A DNA stretch of 64,000 bases from assembly GCF_030698175.1 (NCBI RefSeq), contig NZ_JAUYNT010000029.1:186001-250000 (forward strand), given 5' to 3'. The position numbers were made by a program, and so were the translations under genes. The notes beneath the pieces are model-generated. The model searched no databases. It was not told the DNA's origin and saw only the letters and a program-made list of their open reading frames with translations. The first letter of the stretch is position 1; every line of letters begins with the position of its first letter. Of this stretch, positions 36,818 through 46,764 are shown piece after piece. Source of the DNA: Pseudomonas sp. (lineage in GTDB: Bacteria > Pseudomonadota > Gammaproteobacteria > Pseudomonadales > Pseudomonadaceae).

Positions 36818-39196
36818 CTACATCCTTAACGTCGCGTTGAACTTTTGTTCCAGCAAACTGAGGATATTCTGGATGCTGGCATTCACCTCATCGTCATTAA
36901 GAGTGCGTGATGGATGCTGCCAGGTCAAGCCGACGGCGAGGCTTTTTCTATGTGGATCAATGCCTTTACCGTGATACACGTCAAATAGCCTGAGGTCAGT
37001 TAGGCACTCACCCGCCGCTACGCGGATGGTTTCGAGAATCGCACTGGCGGCCACATCGCGATCAGCCAGCAGCGCCAAATCACGACGCACCTCGGGGAAG
37101 CGCGACAGCTCGCTGAACTTAGGCATGCGCCCGCTGGCGATTTCAGCCAGCACCAATTCAAACAGATAGACCGGCTGATCGATGCCCAGTGTTTTGGTCA
37201 GCTCTGGATGCATTGCACCGATGAAGCCAACCAAGCGGCCGCCGCGCTCAATGCGCGCCGTTTGCCCCGGATGCAAGGCCGGATGCTCGCCCGCCACAAA
37301 ACTGAATTCATCGGCAGAGCCGGCACAGGCCAGCAATGCTTCGACATCCGCCTTGAGGTCGTAGAAGTCGACCGCCTCACGGCCATGGCCCCAAGACTCT
37401 GGCAAACGGCTGCCGCAGATAACCCCGGCCAGCATGGCTTGCTGCTGCAAGCCTTCCAGTTGCCCAACAAAGCGCAGCCCGCTTTCGAACATGCGCACGC
37501 GGGTTTGTTGACGATTAAGGTTGTGTTGCAATGCCTTGACCAAGCCCGGCCACAGTGACGAGCGCATTGCTGCCATGTCTGCCGAAATCGGATTGGCCAG
37601 CATCAACGGCGCAACGCCAGGATTGAACAGCTCGAACATTTTCGGATCGATAAAGCTGTAGGTGATCGCCTCTTGATAACCACGGGCGACCATTAACCGG
37701 CGCAGCGCGGGCAACTCAACTGCGGCCTCAGCCTTACGCTGCGGTGCCAAGCGCGCTTGCGGATAACGCACAGGCAGGCGGTTATAGCCGTACAGGCGCG
37801 CCAATTCTTCGATCAGATCAACTTCAATGCTGATGTCGAACCTGTGGCTCGGCACCGTAATAGTCCACTGGCCGGCGCCATCGGCGCTGACGCCCAGACC
37901 TAGCGCACCGAGCAGGCGCTCAACCTCACTGGCATCCATGGCCATGCCGAGCATTTGCTCGATACGATCGGCGCGCAGGGTGATAGGCGCGATGTTCGGT
38001 AAGTGCGCCTGGCTGGCCACTTCAATGATCGGGCCGGCTTCACCGCCAACGATCTCCAGCAGCAAGCCAGTTGCACGCTCCATCGCCTCGCGGGTCAACT
38101 GCGAGTCCACGCCACGCTCGAAGCGGTGCGAAGAATCGGTGTGCAAGCCGTAAGAGCGAGCCTTACCGGCCAGCGCGATAGTGTCAAAGAAGGCCGCTTC
38201 GAGGAAGAGGTCGCAGGTTTGCGGCGTCACGCCACTGCCTTCACCGCCCATCACGCCGGCAATCGCCAAGGCGCGGTCGTGATCGGCAATCACCAGGGTA
38301 TCGGCGCGCAGGCTAACTTCTTGGCCACCGAGCAGAACCAGCTTCTCGCCCTCTTCCGCCATGCGCACACGGATGCCGCCATTGATCTGGGCAAGATCAA
38401 AGGCATGCATCGGCTGACCCAGCTCGAGCATCACATAGTTGGTGATATCGACCGCCGCATCGATGCTGCGCACATCGGCGCGGCGTAAACGCTCGACCAT
38501 CCACAACGGCGTCGGCCGCGACAGGTCAACATTGCGCACGACACGGCCCAGATAGCGCGGGCACGCCTGCGGGGCCAACACCTCAACAGGGCGTACCTCT
38601 GCATGCGTAGCTGCAACGGCCAGAACCTGCACAGGCTTAACCGGGGCGGCATACAGGGCGCCAACTTCACGGGCCAAACCGGCCAGTGACAAGCAATCGC
38701 CACGATTGGGGGTGAGGTCGACTTCGATGCTTTGGTCATTCAGTTGCAGATAGACACGAACGTCTTCGCCGACTGGCGCATCGCTGGCCAACTCGAGCAA
38801 GCCGTCATTTTCTTCGCTGATCTGCAGTTCAGCGGCCGAACAGAGCATGCCGTTGGATTCAACGCCGCGCAGCTTGGCTTTTTTGATCTTAAAGTCGCCC
38901 GGCAGCTCGGCACCGATCATGGCAAACGGGATTTTCAGGCCGGGGCGCACATTGGGCGCGCCACACACCACCTGAAACGTCTCGCTGCCATTACTAACCT
39001 GACACACGCGCAGCTTGTCGGCATCGGGATGCGGCTCGGTGCTGAGCACCTCACCGACCACAATGCCGGAGAACTGGCCGGCGACCGGGGTCACGCTATC
39101 GACCTCAAGGCCCGCCATGGACAGACGAGCAACCAGCTCATCACTGGAAACCTGTGGGTTAACCCAGGTCCGCAGCCATTGTTCGCTAAACTTCAT
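36818..39196 (-). CDS. pheT: Phenylalanyl-tRNA synthetase beta chain
   Basis: The 792-residue beta subunit contains the N-terminal tRNA-binding domain (about 40-150), the B3/B4 and B5 domains, the core and the C-terminal FDX-ACB anticodon-binding domain (about 700-792). It pairs with PheS to charge tRNA-Phe. Its length is standard, and it lies between pheS and ihfA as expected. Confidence 0.97.
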   Translation of the reverse strand: MKFSEQWLRTWVNPQVSSDELVARLSMAGLEVDSVTPVAGQFSGIVVGEVLSTEPHPDADKLRVCQVSNGSETFQVVCGAPNVRPGLKIPFAMIGAELPGDFKIKKAKLRGVESNGMLCSAAELQISEENDGLLELASDAPVGEDVRVYLQLNDQSIEVDLTPNRGDCLSLAGLAREVGALYAAPVKPVQVLAVAATHAEVRPVEVLAPQACPRYLGRVVRNVDLSRPTPLWMVERLRRADVRSIDAAVDITNYVMLELGQPMHAFDLAQINGGIRVRMAEEGEKLVLLGGQEVSLRADTLVIADHDRALAIAGVMGGEGSGVTPQTCDLFLEAAFFDTIALAGKARSYGLHTDSSHRFERGVDSQLTREAMERATGLLLEIVGGEAGPIIEVASQAHLPNIAPITLRADRIEQMLGMAMDASEVERLLGALGLGVSADGAGQWTITVPSHRFDISIEVDLIEELARLYGYNRLPVRYPQARLAPQRKAEAAVELPALRRLMVARGYQEAITYSFIDPKMFELFNPGVAPLMLANPISADMAAMRSSLWPGLVKALQHNLNRQQTRVRMFESGLRFVGQLEGLQQQAMLAGVICGSRLPESWGHGREAVDFYDLKADVEALLACAGSADEFSFVAGEHPALHPGQTARIERGGRLVGFIGAMHPELTKTLGIDQPVYLFELVLAEIASGRMPKFSELSRFPEVRRDLALLADRDVAASAILETIRVAAGECLTDLRLFDVYHGKGIDPHRKSLAVGLTWQHPSRTLNDDEVNASIQNILSLLEQKFNATLRM

Positions 39197-39305
39197 CCCG
39201 CTCTCCTAAGCGCCAGCCCACCGGGTCGCAGCGCTTGGTCATATCTGATTAAACACAGCCACTCGATGAGTGGGCGCAGCAAGCTGTTCGACTAGCCTCG
39301 CTCAC

Positions 39306-40322
<1,017 letters not shown>

Positions 40323-40342
40323 TTACAAACTCCAGATACAAA

Positions 40343-40374
40343 ATAGGGGAAGAGCACAAAGGCTCTTCCCCTAT
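40343..40374 (-). terminator. Hairpin between rplT and pheS
   Basis: Perfect 13-bp arms ATAGGGGAAGAGC and GCTCTTCCCCTAT are followed on the minus strand by TTTTG. It can act as a terminator or attenuator for pheST. Confidence 0.8.
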
Positions 40375-40387
40375 CGGTGACGTTTAA

Positions 40388-40405
40388 CACCGGGCGAACC
40401 CGGTG
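40388..40405 (-). terminator. Short hairpin just after rplT
   Basis: Arms CACCGGG and CCCGGTG enclose a CGAA tetraloop, 12 nt past the rplT stop. No long T-run follows, so it may be an RNA-stability element rather than a terminator. Confidence 0.55.
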
Positions 40406-40417
40406 ATTGTCAAAGAC

Positions 40418-40774
40418 TTAGGCCAGTGTGGCTTTAGCTTTTTCGACAATCGCAGCAAACGCCGCTTTTTCGTTCACTGCCAGATCAGCCAGTACTTTGC
40501 GATCGATCTCGATTGTTGCCTTTTTCAAGCCAGCAATGAAACGGCTGTAAGACAGACCGTTTACACGAGCGCCAGCGTTGATACGGGCGATCCACAGAGC
40601 ACGGAACTGACGCTTCTTCTGGCGACGGTCACGGTAGGCATATTGGCCTGCCTTGATCACTGCCTGTTTGGCAACACGGAACACGCGTGAGCGTGCACCA
40701 TAGTAGCCTTTAGCGAGTTTCAGAATTTTTTTGTGACGGCGACGAGCGACGACACCACGCTTAACACGAGCCAT
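40418..40774 (-). CDS. rplT: 50S ribosomal protein L20
   Basis: The 118-residue L20 begins [20 protein letters not shown]. The sequence is basic and full length. L20 binds 23S rRNA early in 50S assembly. It follows rpmI with a 29-nt gap in the conserved infC-rpmI-rplT order. Confidence 0.98.
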   Translation of the reverse strand: MARVKRGVVARRRHKKILKLAKGYYGARSRVFRVAKQAVIKAGQYAYRDRRQKKRQFRALWIARINAGARVNGLSYSRFIAGLKKATIEIDRKVLADLAVNEKAAFAAIVEKAKATLA

Positions 40775-40803
40775 GAGTAACTACCTCTAAATCTTGACCG
40801 AAA

Positions 40804-40998
40804 TTAACGAACACGCATCATGCGATCGACTTTGCGAACGTCTGATGGATGGACCATTACGCTTCCACGCAATTGGCGCTTACGCTTTGTAGACATTTTG
40901 GTCAGGATGTGGCTTTTGAAAGCGTGCTTATGCTTGAAGCCATTAGCCGTTTTCAAGAAGCGCTTCGCAGCGCCACTTTTGGTTTTCATCTTTGGCAT
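40804..40998 (-). CDS. rpmI: 50S ribosomal protein L35
   Basis: The 64-residue L35 has the usual [20 protein letters not shown] start and the basic [12 protein letters not shown] region. It lies between infC and rplT. Confidence 0.98.
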   Translation of the reverse strand: MPKMKTKSGAAKRFLKTANGFKHKHAFKSHILTKMSTKRKRQLRGSVMVHPSDVRKVDRMMRVR

Positions 40999-41058
40999 GT
41001 TCGGATACTCCGCATTCAGTTGATAAACATAACCGCAAGGCCTGCCGTGCCCTTTTGG

Positions 41059-41604
41059 TCACTTCTTCTTTTTGGGGGCGATGACCATGATCAGTTGGCG
41101 TCCTTCCATCTTAGGATGCTGTTCAACGGCGCCGTATTCGAGCAGGTCAGTCTCAACCCGCTTTAACAACTCCATTCCCAGCTCCTGGTGGGCCATCTCT
41201 CGACCGCGGAATCTTAGCGATACCTTGGCCTTATCCCCATCACTAAGGAAACGTACCAGGTTGCGTAGTTTTACCTGGTAATCCCCTTCTTCCGTCCCTG
41301 GACGAAACTTGATTTCTTTAATCTGAATCTGCTTCTGATTCTTTTTCGCTGCGGCTACTTGCTTCTTCTTTTCGAAGATCGACTTGCCGTAGTCCATAAG
41401 CTTGCAAACAGGTGGCTCTGCATCGGCGGAGATTTCCACCAGATCAAGCTTGGCCTCTTCGGCCTTCAGAAGCGCGTCTTCAATCGACACAATTCCAAGC
41501 TGCTCGCCTTCAGCACCAATTAAGCGAACTTCGCGTGCCGAGATATTCTCGTTGATCGGGGCCTTCGGGGCAGCTCGTTTATCCTGTCTCATTTCACGCT
41601 TAAT
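41059..41604 (-). CDS. infC: Translation initiation factor IF-3 (ATT start)
   Basis: The 181-residue IF-3 includes [16 protein letters not shown] and the C-terminal [13 protein letters not shown]. The start is taken as the ATT at 41604: GGAG lies 8 nt upstream and the codons read [10 protein letters not shown]. An ATA at 41610 would give the 183-residue form seen in related entries but overlaps the thrS stop, and the ATG at 41590-41592 has no good Shine-Dalgarno. Non-AUG starts allow IF-3 to repress its own synthesis. It follows thrS by 5 nt. Confidence 0.93.
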   Translation of the reverse strand: MKREMRQDKRAAPKAPINENISAREVRLIGAEGEQLGIVSIEDALLKAEEAKLDLVEISADAEPPVCKLMDYGKSIFEKKKQVAAAKKNQKQIQIKEIKFRPGTEEGDYQVKLRNLVRFLSDGDKAKVSLRFRGREMAHQELGMELLKRVETDLLEYGAVEQHPKMEGRQLIMVIAPKKKK

Positions 41605-41609
41605 AGTTA

Positions 41610-43532
41610 TTACTCCGAATCTTGGCGACCACGCCGGGAAACCGCCTGCGCAAGGAATTCAGCGAATTGGGCGACGGGCATGCTGCCCAGGTCTACTCCC
41701 TCTCGCGTACGCACGGCGATGGTTTGCATCTCAACCTCCCGATCTCCAATAACTAAAAGATAGGGAACCTTGAGCAAAGTATGCTCGCGGATTTTAAAGC
41801 CTATTTTTTCGTTTCTCAAGTCAGACTTGGCACGAAATCCATTTTGATTGAGGGTTTTCTCAACTTCGAGGGCAAATTCGGCCTGTTTATCAGTGATATT
41901 CAGAATCACCGCCTGGGTCGGCGCCAGCCAAGCCGGGAACGCACCTTCGTAGTGCTCGATCAAAATTCCGATGAAACGCTCGAACGAACCGAGAATTGCC
42001 CGGTGCAGCATGACTGGAGTTTGCCGGCCGTTATCTTCTGCTACATAGGTAGCATCCAAGCGTTGCGGCATATTCGGATCGTACTGCAGCGTCCCGCACT
42101 GCCAGGCACGCCCTAGGCAGTCATGCAGCGTAAACTCGATCTTCGGGCCGTAGAATGCGCCTTCGCCCGGCAAATACTCCCATGGCAAACCTGCCGCATC
42201 TAAAGCACCAGCCAAAGCAGCCTCGGCACGATCCCAGAAGGCGTCATCCCCCACGCGCTTATCTGGTCGAGTGGACAGCTTAATCCTGACATCACTGAAG
42301 CCAAAGTCAGCATAGACCTGCAGGGTCAAATTAATGAAGTCTGCGGCCTCCTTACTAACCTGCCCCTCAGTGCAGAAAATATGCGCATCGTCCTGAGTGA
42401 AACCGCGCACCCGCATGATGCCGTGCAGCGCACCAGAGGGCTCATTGCGGTGACAGGAACCGAACTCTGCAAGGCGCAGCGGCAGGTCGCGATAGCTCTT
42501 CAGACCCTGATTGAATATCTGCACATGGCACGGACAATTCATCGGCTTGATCGCGTACTCGCGACTCTCCGACTGAGTGGTGAACATATTCTCGGCATAG
42601 TTACCCCAATGCCCAGACTTCTCCCACAGAATACGGTCGACCACCTGAGGCGTACGAACTTCAAGGTAGCCGTTCTCGCGCTGAACTTGGCGCATGTACT
42701 GCTCAAGCACCTGATACAGGGTCCAGCCATTGGGGTGCCAAAACACCATGCCCGGCGCTTCTTCCTGGGTGTGGAACAGGCCCAGGCGCTTACCAATCTT
42801 GCGATGGTCGCGCTTCTCGGCTTCTTCGATGCGCAAGACATAAGCGGCCAATTGCTTCTTGTCAGCCCAGGCGGTGCCATACACGCGCTGCAACTGTTCG
42901 TTTTTAGCGTCGCCACGCCAGTAGGCGCCAGACAACTTGGTCAGCTTGAATGCTTTCAGGAAACGCGTGTTCGGCACGTGCGGGCCGCGGCACATGTCGA
43001 CGTATTCTTCATGGTGGTACATGCCCATGGCTTGCTCATTGGGCATGTCTTCGATCAGGCGCAGCTTGTATTCCTCGCCACGGGCCTGAAACAGCTCGAT
43101 TACCTGATTACGCGGCGTGACTTTTTTGATCACGTCGTATTCGAGGTCGATCAGCTGCTGCATGCGCTGTTCGATGGCAGCCACGTCTTCCATAGTGAAG
43201 GGGCGATCGGAGGCGATGTCGTAATAAAAGCCATCATCAATCACCGGGCCAATCACCATCTTGGCGGTCGGATACAGCTGCTTTACCGCATGACCGATCA
43301 AGTGCGCGCAGGAGTGACGAATGATCTCCAGGCCTTCTTGATCCTTAGGGGTAATGATTTGCAGCGTGGCGTCGCTGTCGATCAGGTCGCACGCATCCAC
43401 CAACTGACCATTAACCTTGCCGGCCAAGGTGGCCTTAGCCAGGCCTGCGCCAATCGACTGAGCGACTGCAAGCACCGAAACTGGATGATCAAACGAACGC
43501 TGACTGCCGTCTGGCAGAGTGATGATAGGCAT
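41610..43532 (-). CDS. thrS: Threonyl-tRNA synthetase
   Basis: The 640-residue enzyme has the N-terminal TGS domain (1-62), the second editing domain with [16 protein letters not shown] (about 73-88), the class II catalytic core ([20 protein letters not shown], about 332-351) and the anticodon-binding domain. It charges tRNA-Thr and edits Ser-tRNA-Thr. It begins the thrS-infC-rpmI-rplT operon. Confidence 0.98.
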   Translation of the reverse strand: MPIITLPDGSQRSFDHPVSVLAVAQSIGAGLAKATLAGKVNGQLVDACDLIDSDATLQIITPKDQEGLEIIRHSCAHLIGHAVKQLYPTAKMVIGPVIDDGFYYDIASDRPFTMEDVAAIEQRMQQLIDLEYDVIKKVTPRNQVIELFQARGEEYKLRLIEDMPNEQAMGMYHHEEYVDMCRGPHVPNTRFLKAFKLTKLSGAYWRGDAKNEQLQRVYGTAWADKKQLAAYVLRIEEAEKRDHRKIGKRLGLFHTQEEAPGMVFWHPNGWTLYQVLEQYMRQVQRENGYLEVRTPQVVDRILWEKSGHWGNYAENMFTTQSESREYAIKPMNCPCHVQIFNQGLKSYRDLPLRLAEFGSCHRNEPSGALHGIMRVRGFTQDDAHIFCTEGQVSKEAADFINLTLQVYADFGFSDVRIKLSTRPDKRVGDDAFWDRAEAALAGALDAAGLPWEYLPGEGAFYGPKIEFTLHDCLGRAWQCGTLQYDPNMPQRLDATYVAEDNGRQTPVMLHRAILGSFERFIGILIEHYEGAFPAWLAPTQAVILNITDKQAEFALEVEKTLNQNGFRAKSDLRNEKIGFKIREHTLLKVPYLLVIGDREVEMQTIAVRTREGVDLGSMPVAQFAEFLAQAVSRRGRQDSE

Positions 43533-44065
43533 GGCGCCTCCTCTCCTAGTGGTGACCCGTACCAGAGGTCACATGGGTTGGGATGAGCCAGTATCTGTTA
43601 TGGCGATTAATCTGCCGAACAATGGCAGCAGCGCTAAGGCTAACCGTACCGAAACAGAGTCACTGGAGGTAGTAAAACGAGAACTCTTCAATAAAGCCGC
43701 AATACTACTTGGCGGCCAATAAAAAAAGGGCGCTCTAAAGCGACCCTTTTTAAAACTTGCTAAGCATGGCTGGACTCGAATCAGTCACTCCCAGCATGTC
43801 AAGACAACTGCAAATAGCACCTAAATCATTGAAATATAAGGTAAAACAGTGCTTTCTGGTGTTTCACGAAGGCGCCACTGTAGCATAAAAGAATCAACAA
43901 CTTAGCGTTGTATTTTCATACGGTACTTTGCCACCGCCCCCTCCTAACCAAACTGCATCGACCGGTTGAATCCAAAGCCAGAAGCAAACATTCGTATTTA
44001 TCGACGAAACCAGAAGCGATTCAGTCAGCCACTTTTCAGCGGATGAGCGCTCAGGACCACCCATT
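43533..44065. other. Intergenic region upstream of thrS
   Basis: No convincing gene is present. Contents seen: the thrS 5' region, the bidirectional hairpin at 43721-43751, and a small AACAACTTAGCGTTGT hairpin at about 43897-43912. Short frames lack codon bias, and no tRNA or known ncRNA fold was recognised. Confidence 0.4.
43721..43751. terminator. Bidirectional terminator-like hairpin
   Basis: Arms GGGCGCT and AGCGACCC (one bulged A) are flanked by seven A on one side and five T on the other, so it could terminate transcription in either direction between thrS and the aromatic cluster. Confidence 0.65.
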
Positions 44066-44131
44066 AAAAAATCCGCGTAAGCGCTTCAGTTACTGCATCC
44101 ATGAAGGCAGCAACTGAAGCGCTTACGCGGA
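44066..44131 (-). terminator. Long-stem terminator after the MFS gene
   Basis: Perfect 20-bp arms (44072-44091 and 44112-44131) with a 20-nt loop are followed on the minus strand by TTTTTT. The stem ends 55 nt past the MFS stop at 44186, which makes it the probable end of the ech-vdh-fcs-thiolase-MFS unit. Confidence 0.8.
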
Positions 44132-44185
44132 AAAGACACTCTCATCCAGGAGCCAGAAAAGAACGAGAGTGGGTAAACACCCTGC

Positions 44186-45418
44186 TTAGGCTTTTGGCAG
44201 ATCAGCGAGCCCGATTTCAGCGCCGTTGCGGTTGATGAGCCCGGCGGCAGTCACTGCCGCGAGCACCACTACGGGGGACGCCGCGAGCAACAAGCCACCG
44301 ACACCCGTACCCGCAGCCAGCAATTGCCCCGCGACCAGAGGTCCAGTCATTGAGCCGAGGCGCCCCACGGCGACAGCAACTCCCACCCCAGTGGCGCGAA
44401 TATCAGCCGGATACATGCGCGGCGCTAAAGCGTAGAGAATCAACTGCCCTCCTACCGCACAGGCTCCAGCCAACAGTCCCGCCAGCAATAGCCACTGCAA
44501 CTGATCAGCCGTTCCTAGCGCCGCCAGCGAAACAAGCATCCCGAGATAGGCTAAAGCAACCGCCATAAAAGACTTCTGTCGGTCCATCAGGAACCCCGCC
44601 AGTAGCGTTCCAGCAGCCCCACCGACGTTAAACAGCACCTGGATTGTCGCAACGTCAAGCCGGCTCATCCCCCGTTCCAGCAGCAACGTAGGCAGCCAAT
44701 TCAACAGCATGTACAAAGTGGTAAGGGTCAAAAAACAGCTGGCCCAGAGCAGCAGAGTGCCCCTCCCACGCCCCTGACTGAACAACGAGCTCGCCATCGC
44801 ACGCAATGGCATCGACAAGCCGGCACCCGAGCGCCCTTGATAGGCGCGCGACTCCGGCAACCAGAGAGTGAGCAATAACGCGATCAGCAGCGGGGCAATG
44901 CCGCCAACGTAGAACACCAGACGCCAGTCACCGGATACCGAAAGCATGCCGAGCAACCCAGCCAGCGCGCCGCCCAGCGGCACCCCGCAATAGGTAAGGC
45001 TGACTGCCGTGCTGCGCAGATGCTCATCCACTGTCTCGGAAGAGAGGGCGATCAGAATCGGTAATGCGGCGCCCAAGCCAAGGCCAGTCACCAGTCTGGC
45101 CGCCAGCAAGCCTTCATAAGTCGAGCTGTGCGCCGTCAGTAGCGAGAACAGCCCGAACAGAATAACCGCTGCAATCAGCACCGACTTGCGGCCGTACCGA
45201 TCTGCCAGCCCGCCACCCAGCACTGCGCCCGGCAACAGGCCGATCAGGCCGGCACTGAATAACCAGCCGAGAGACGCCGGCGACAGACCAAACTCGCTCG
45301 CCATATAGGGCGCCGCAATACCAGTGGCCTGCAGGTCCAGGCCTTCAAGCAGGGCGACAAAGAAGCAGAGCCCGATGGTGCGCAGCGAATGGCGCGGATA
45401 AACGGTTGAACTGGACAT
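44186..45418 (-). CDS. MFS aromatic-acid transporter (AAHS family)
   Basis: The 410-residue permease has twelve predicted membrane helices. It shows the aromatic acid:H+ symporter signature DLQATGIAAPYM in helix 1 (about 28-39), LADRYGRKSVLIA between helices 2 and 3, and a matching motif between helices 8 and 9. The start is ATG 45418 after dropping an 18-residue ORF extension. It lies 11 nt after the thiolase, so it probably imports a hydroxycinnamate or a benzoate-type product. The exact substrate is unknown. Confidence 0.88.
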   Translation of the reverse strand: MSSSTVYPRHSLRTIGLCFFVALLEGLDLQATGIAAPYMASEFGLSPASLGWLFSAGLIGLLPGAVLGGGLADRYGRKSVLIAAVILFGLFSLLTAHSSTYEGLLAARLVTGLGLGAALPILIALSSETVDEHLRSTAVSLTYCGVPLGGALAGLLGMLSVSGDWRLVFYVGGIAPLLIALLLTLWLPESRAYQGRSGAGLSMPLRAMASSLFSQGRGRGTLLLWASCFLTLTTLYMLLNWLPTLLLERGMSRLDVATIQVLFNVGGAAGTLLAGFLMDRQKSFMAVALAYLGMLVSLAALGTADQLQWLLLAGLLAGACAVGGQLILYALAPRMYPADIRATGVGVAVAVGRLGSMTGPLVAGQLLAAGTGVGGLLLAASPVVVLAAVTAAGLINRNGAEIGLADLPKA

Positions 45419-45429
45419 ATGAACCTCGA

Positions 45430-46764
45430 TTATTGTTTTTGTAGTCGACAAGCAACACGCAAAGGTAGCCACGCCGGTGGCATCCAGACTCTAGATGCCT
45501 CTCGCTCTCCATTTTGGCTTTCCGGCCTGAAGCCTGGATTCTCAATCAGCACCGCCATACCCTGCCCGCCGCCGATGCAAGCCGCCGCCACGCCGTAGCG
45601 CAAATTGCCCTGGCGCAACTGACGCGCCAGACTCATACACAAGCGCAAGCCAGTGGCTGCCAGTGGGTGACCCAAAGCGATCGAGCCGCCGTAGCAATTG
45701 AGTCGGGCGCTATCGATCTGCAACTCCTGCTGCACGGCCAACACCTGCGCGCCTTGGGCTTCGTTGATCTCGAACAGGTCGACCTGATCCAGGCTCAGCT
45801 CACTACGAGCCAGCAACAGACGGATAGCCTCGACCGGACCAATCCCCATCACCTCGGGAGCCACGCCCACGGCGGTGACGGCCAACAGCCGCGCCAGGAC
45901 CGGACCACTGGCGGTCGACTCGCGGCCAACCAGCGCCGCCGCCGCGCCATCGACCACCGCGCAGCTGTTGCCGGCGGTCTGCACGCCACCGGCATGCACC
46001 GCACGCAAACGCGCCAAGGCTGCAAGACTGGTGGAGCGTGGATGGCTGTCCTGCTCGACCCGTTCAACACCGCGGGGCAGCTCGATAGCGCGATCCTGAT
46101 AGCCGGGCAATGCAAAGCGTTCATTACCAACGGCAACCAACTCCTCGGCATACCAACCTTGCTGCTGGGCCGCCAAGGCGCGCTCGAAACTGGCCAGGGC
46201 GAAGGCATCTACCTGGGTACGTTGAATGCCATAACGGCTGGCCAGATTCTCCGCGGTGGCGATCATGTCGATACCCGGCGCCGGATCAAACAAGGCTTCC
46301 CAGAGGAAGTCCTTGAACTGCACCGGCGCGCCCAGGCGAAAACCGCCGCGATGGGTATAGGCGGCGATGGGGTTGCGCGACATCGATTCGGCAGCCACGC
46401 ACAAAACCCGCTCGGCGCCGTTGGCGACCTCCATCCCAGCCTGGCGCAGCAACTCGAAGCCGGTGCCGCAGATCCGTTGCACCGCCAGGGCCGGTACCGC
46501 CTGCGGCACACCGCTGTACAGACCGATATGCCGCGGCAGCATGTAGGCGTCGAAGCTGGCCTGGGCCATCGAGCCGGCCAGCACGCAGTCCACCACTGCA
46601 GAGTCGACGCCCGCCCGCATCAGTACTGCGCGACCAACCTTGATCCCCAGGTCGATGGGCGACACCTGCGCCAGCGCGCCGCCACAATCGACCCAGGGCG
46701 TGCGCACCGCGGCGAGAATCGCCGTGTCGACGAAGGCCGAATACAGCCCCTGCGGCCGACTCAT
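45430..46764 (-). CDS. Thiolase (beta-ketothiolase, Aat-like) of the ferulate cluster
   Basis: The thiolase-fold enzyme of 444 residues starts at ATG 46764, overlapping the fcs stop by 4 nt. It has the nucleophilic Cys in QRICGTGFE (usual CASG), NEAQGAQVLA, the His motif GGSIALGHPLAATG and CIGGGQG with the second Cys. A 35-40-residue tail after the usual C-terminus (AVLIENPGF) is unusual. Analogous genes sit in pseudomonad ferulate clusters as aat, where a CoA-dependent beta-oxidation route has been proposed. No acyl-CoA dehydrogenase is present here. Confidence 0.85.
   Translation of the reverse strand: MSRPQGLYSAFVDTAILAAVRTPWVDCGGALAQVSPIDLGIKVGRAVLMRAGVDSAVVDCVLAGSMAQASFDAYMLPRHIGLYSGVPQAVPALAVQRICGTGFELLRQAGMEVANGAERVLCVAAESMSRNPIAAYTHRGGFRLGAPVQFKDFLWEALFDPAPGIDMIATAENLASRYGIQRTQVDAFALASFERALAAQQQGWYAEELVAVGNERFALPGYQDRAIELPRGVERVEQDSHPRSTSLAALARLRAVHAGGVQTAGNSCAVVDGAAAALVGRESTASGPVLARLLAVTAVGVAPEVMGIGPVEAIRLLLARSELSLDQVDLFEINEAQGAQVLAVQQELQIDSARLNCYGGSIALGHPLAATGLRLCMSLARQLRQGNLRYGVAAACIGGGQGMAVLIENPGFRPESQNGEREASRVWMPPAWLPLRVACRLQKQ

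Noticed and set aside
43735-43800. tRNA-like fragment near 43770 (GACTCGAATC)
   Set aside because: No acceptor stem, anticodon loop or CCA can be folded around it.
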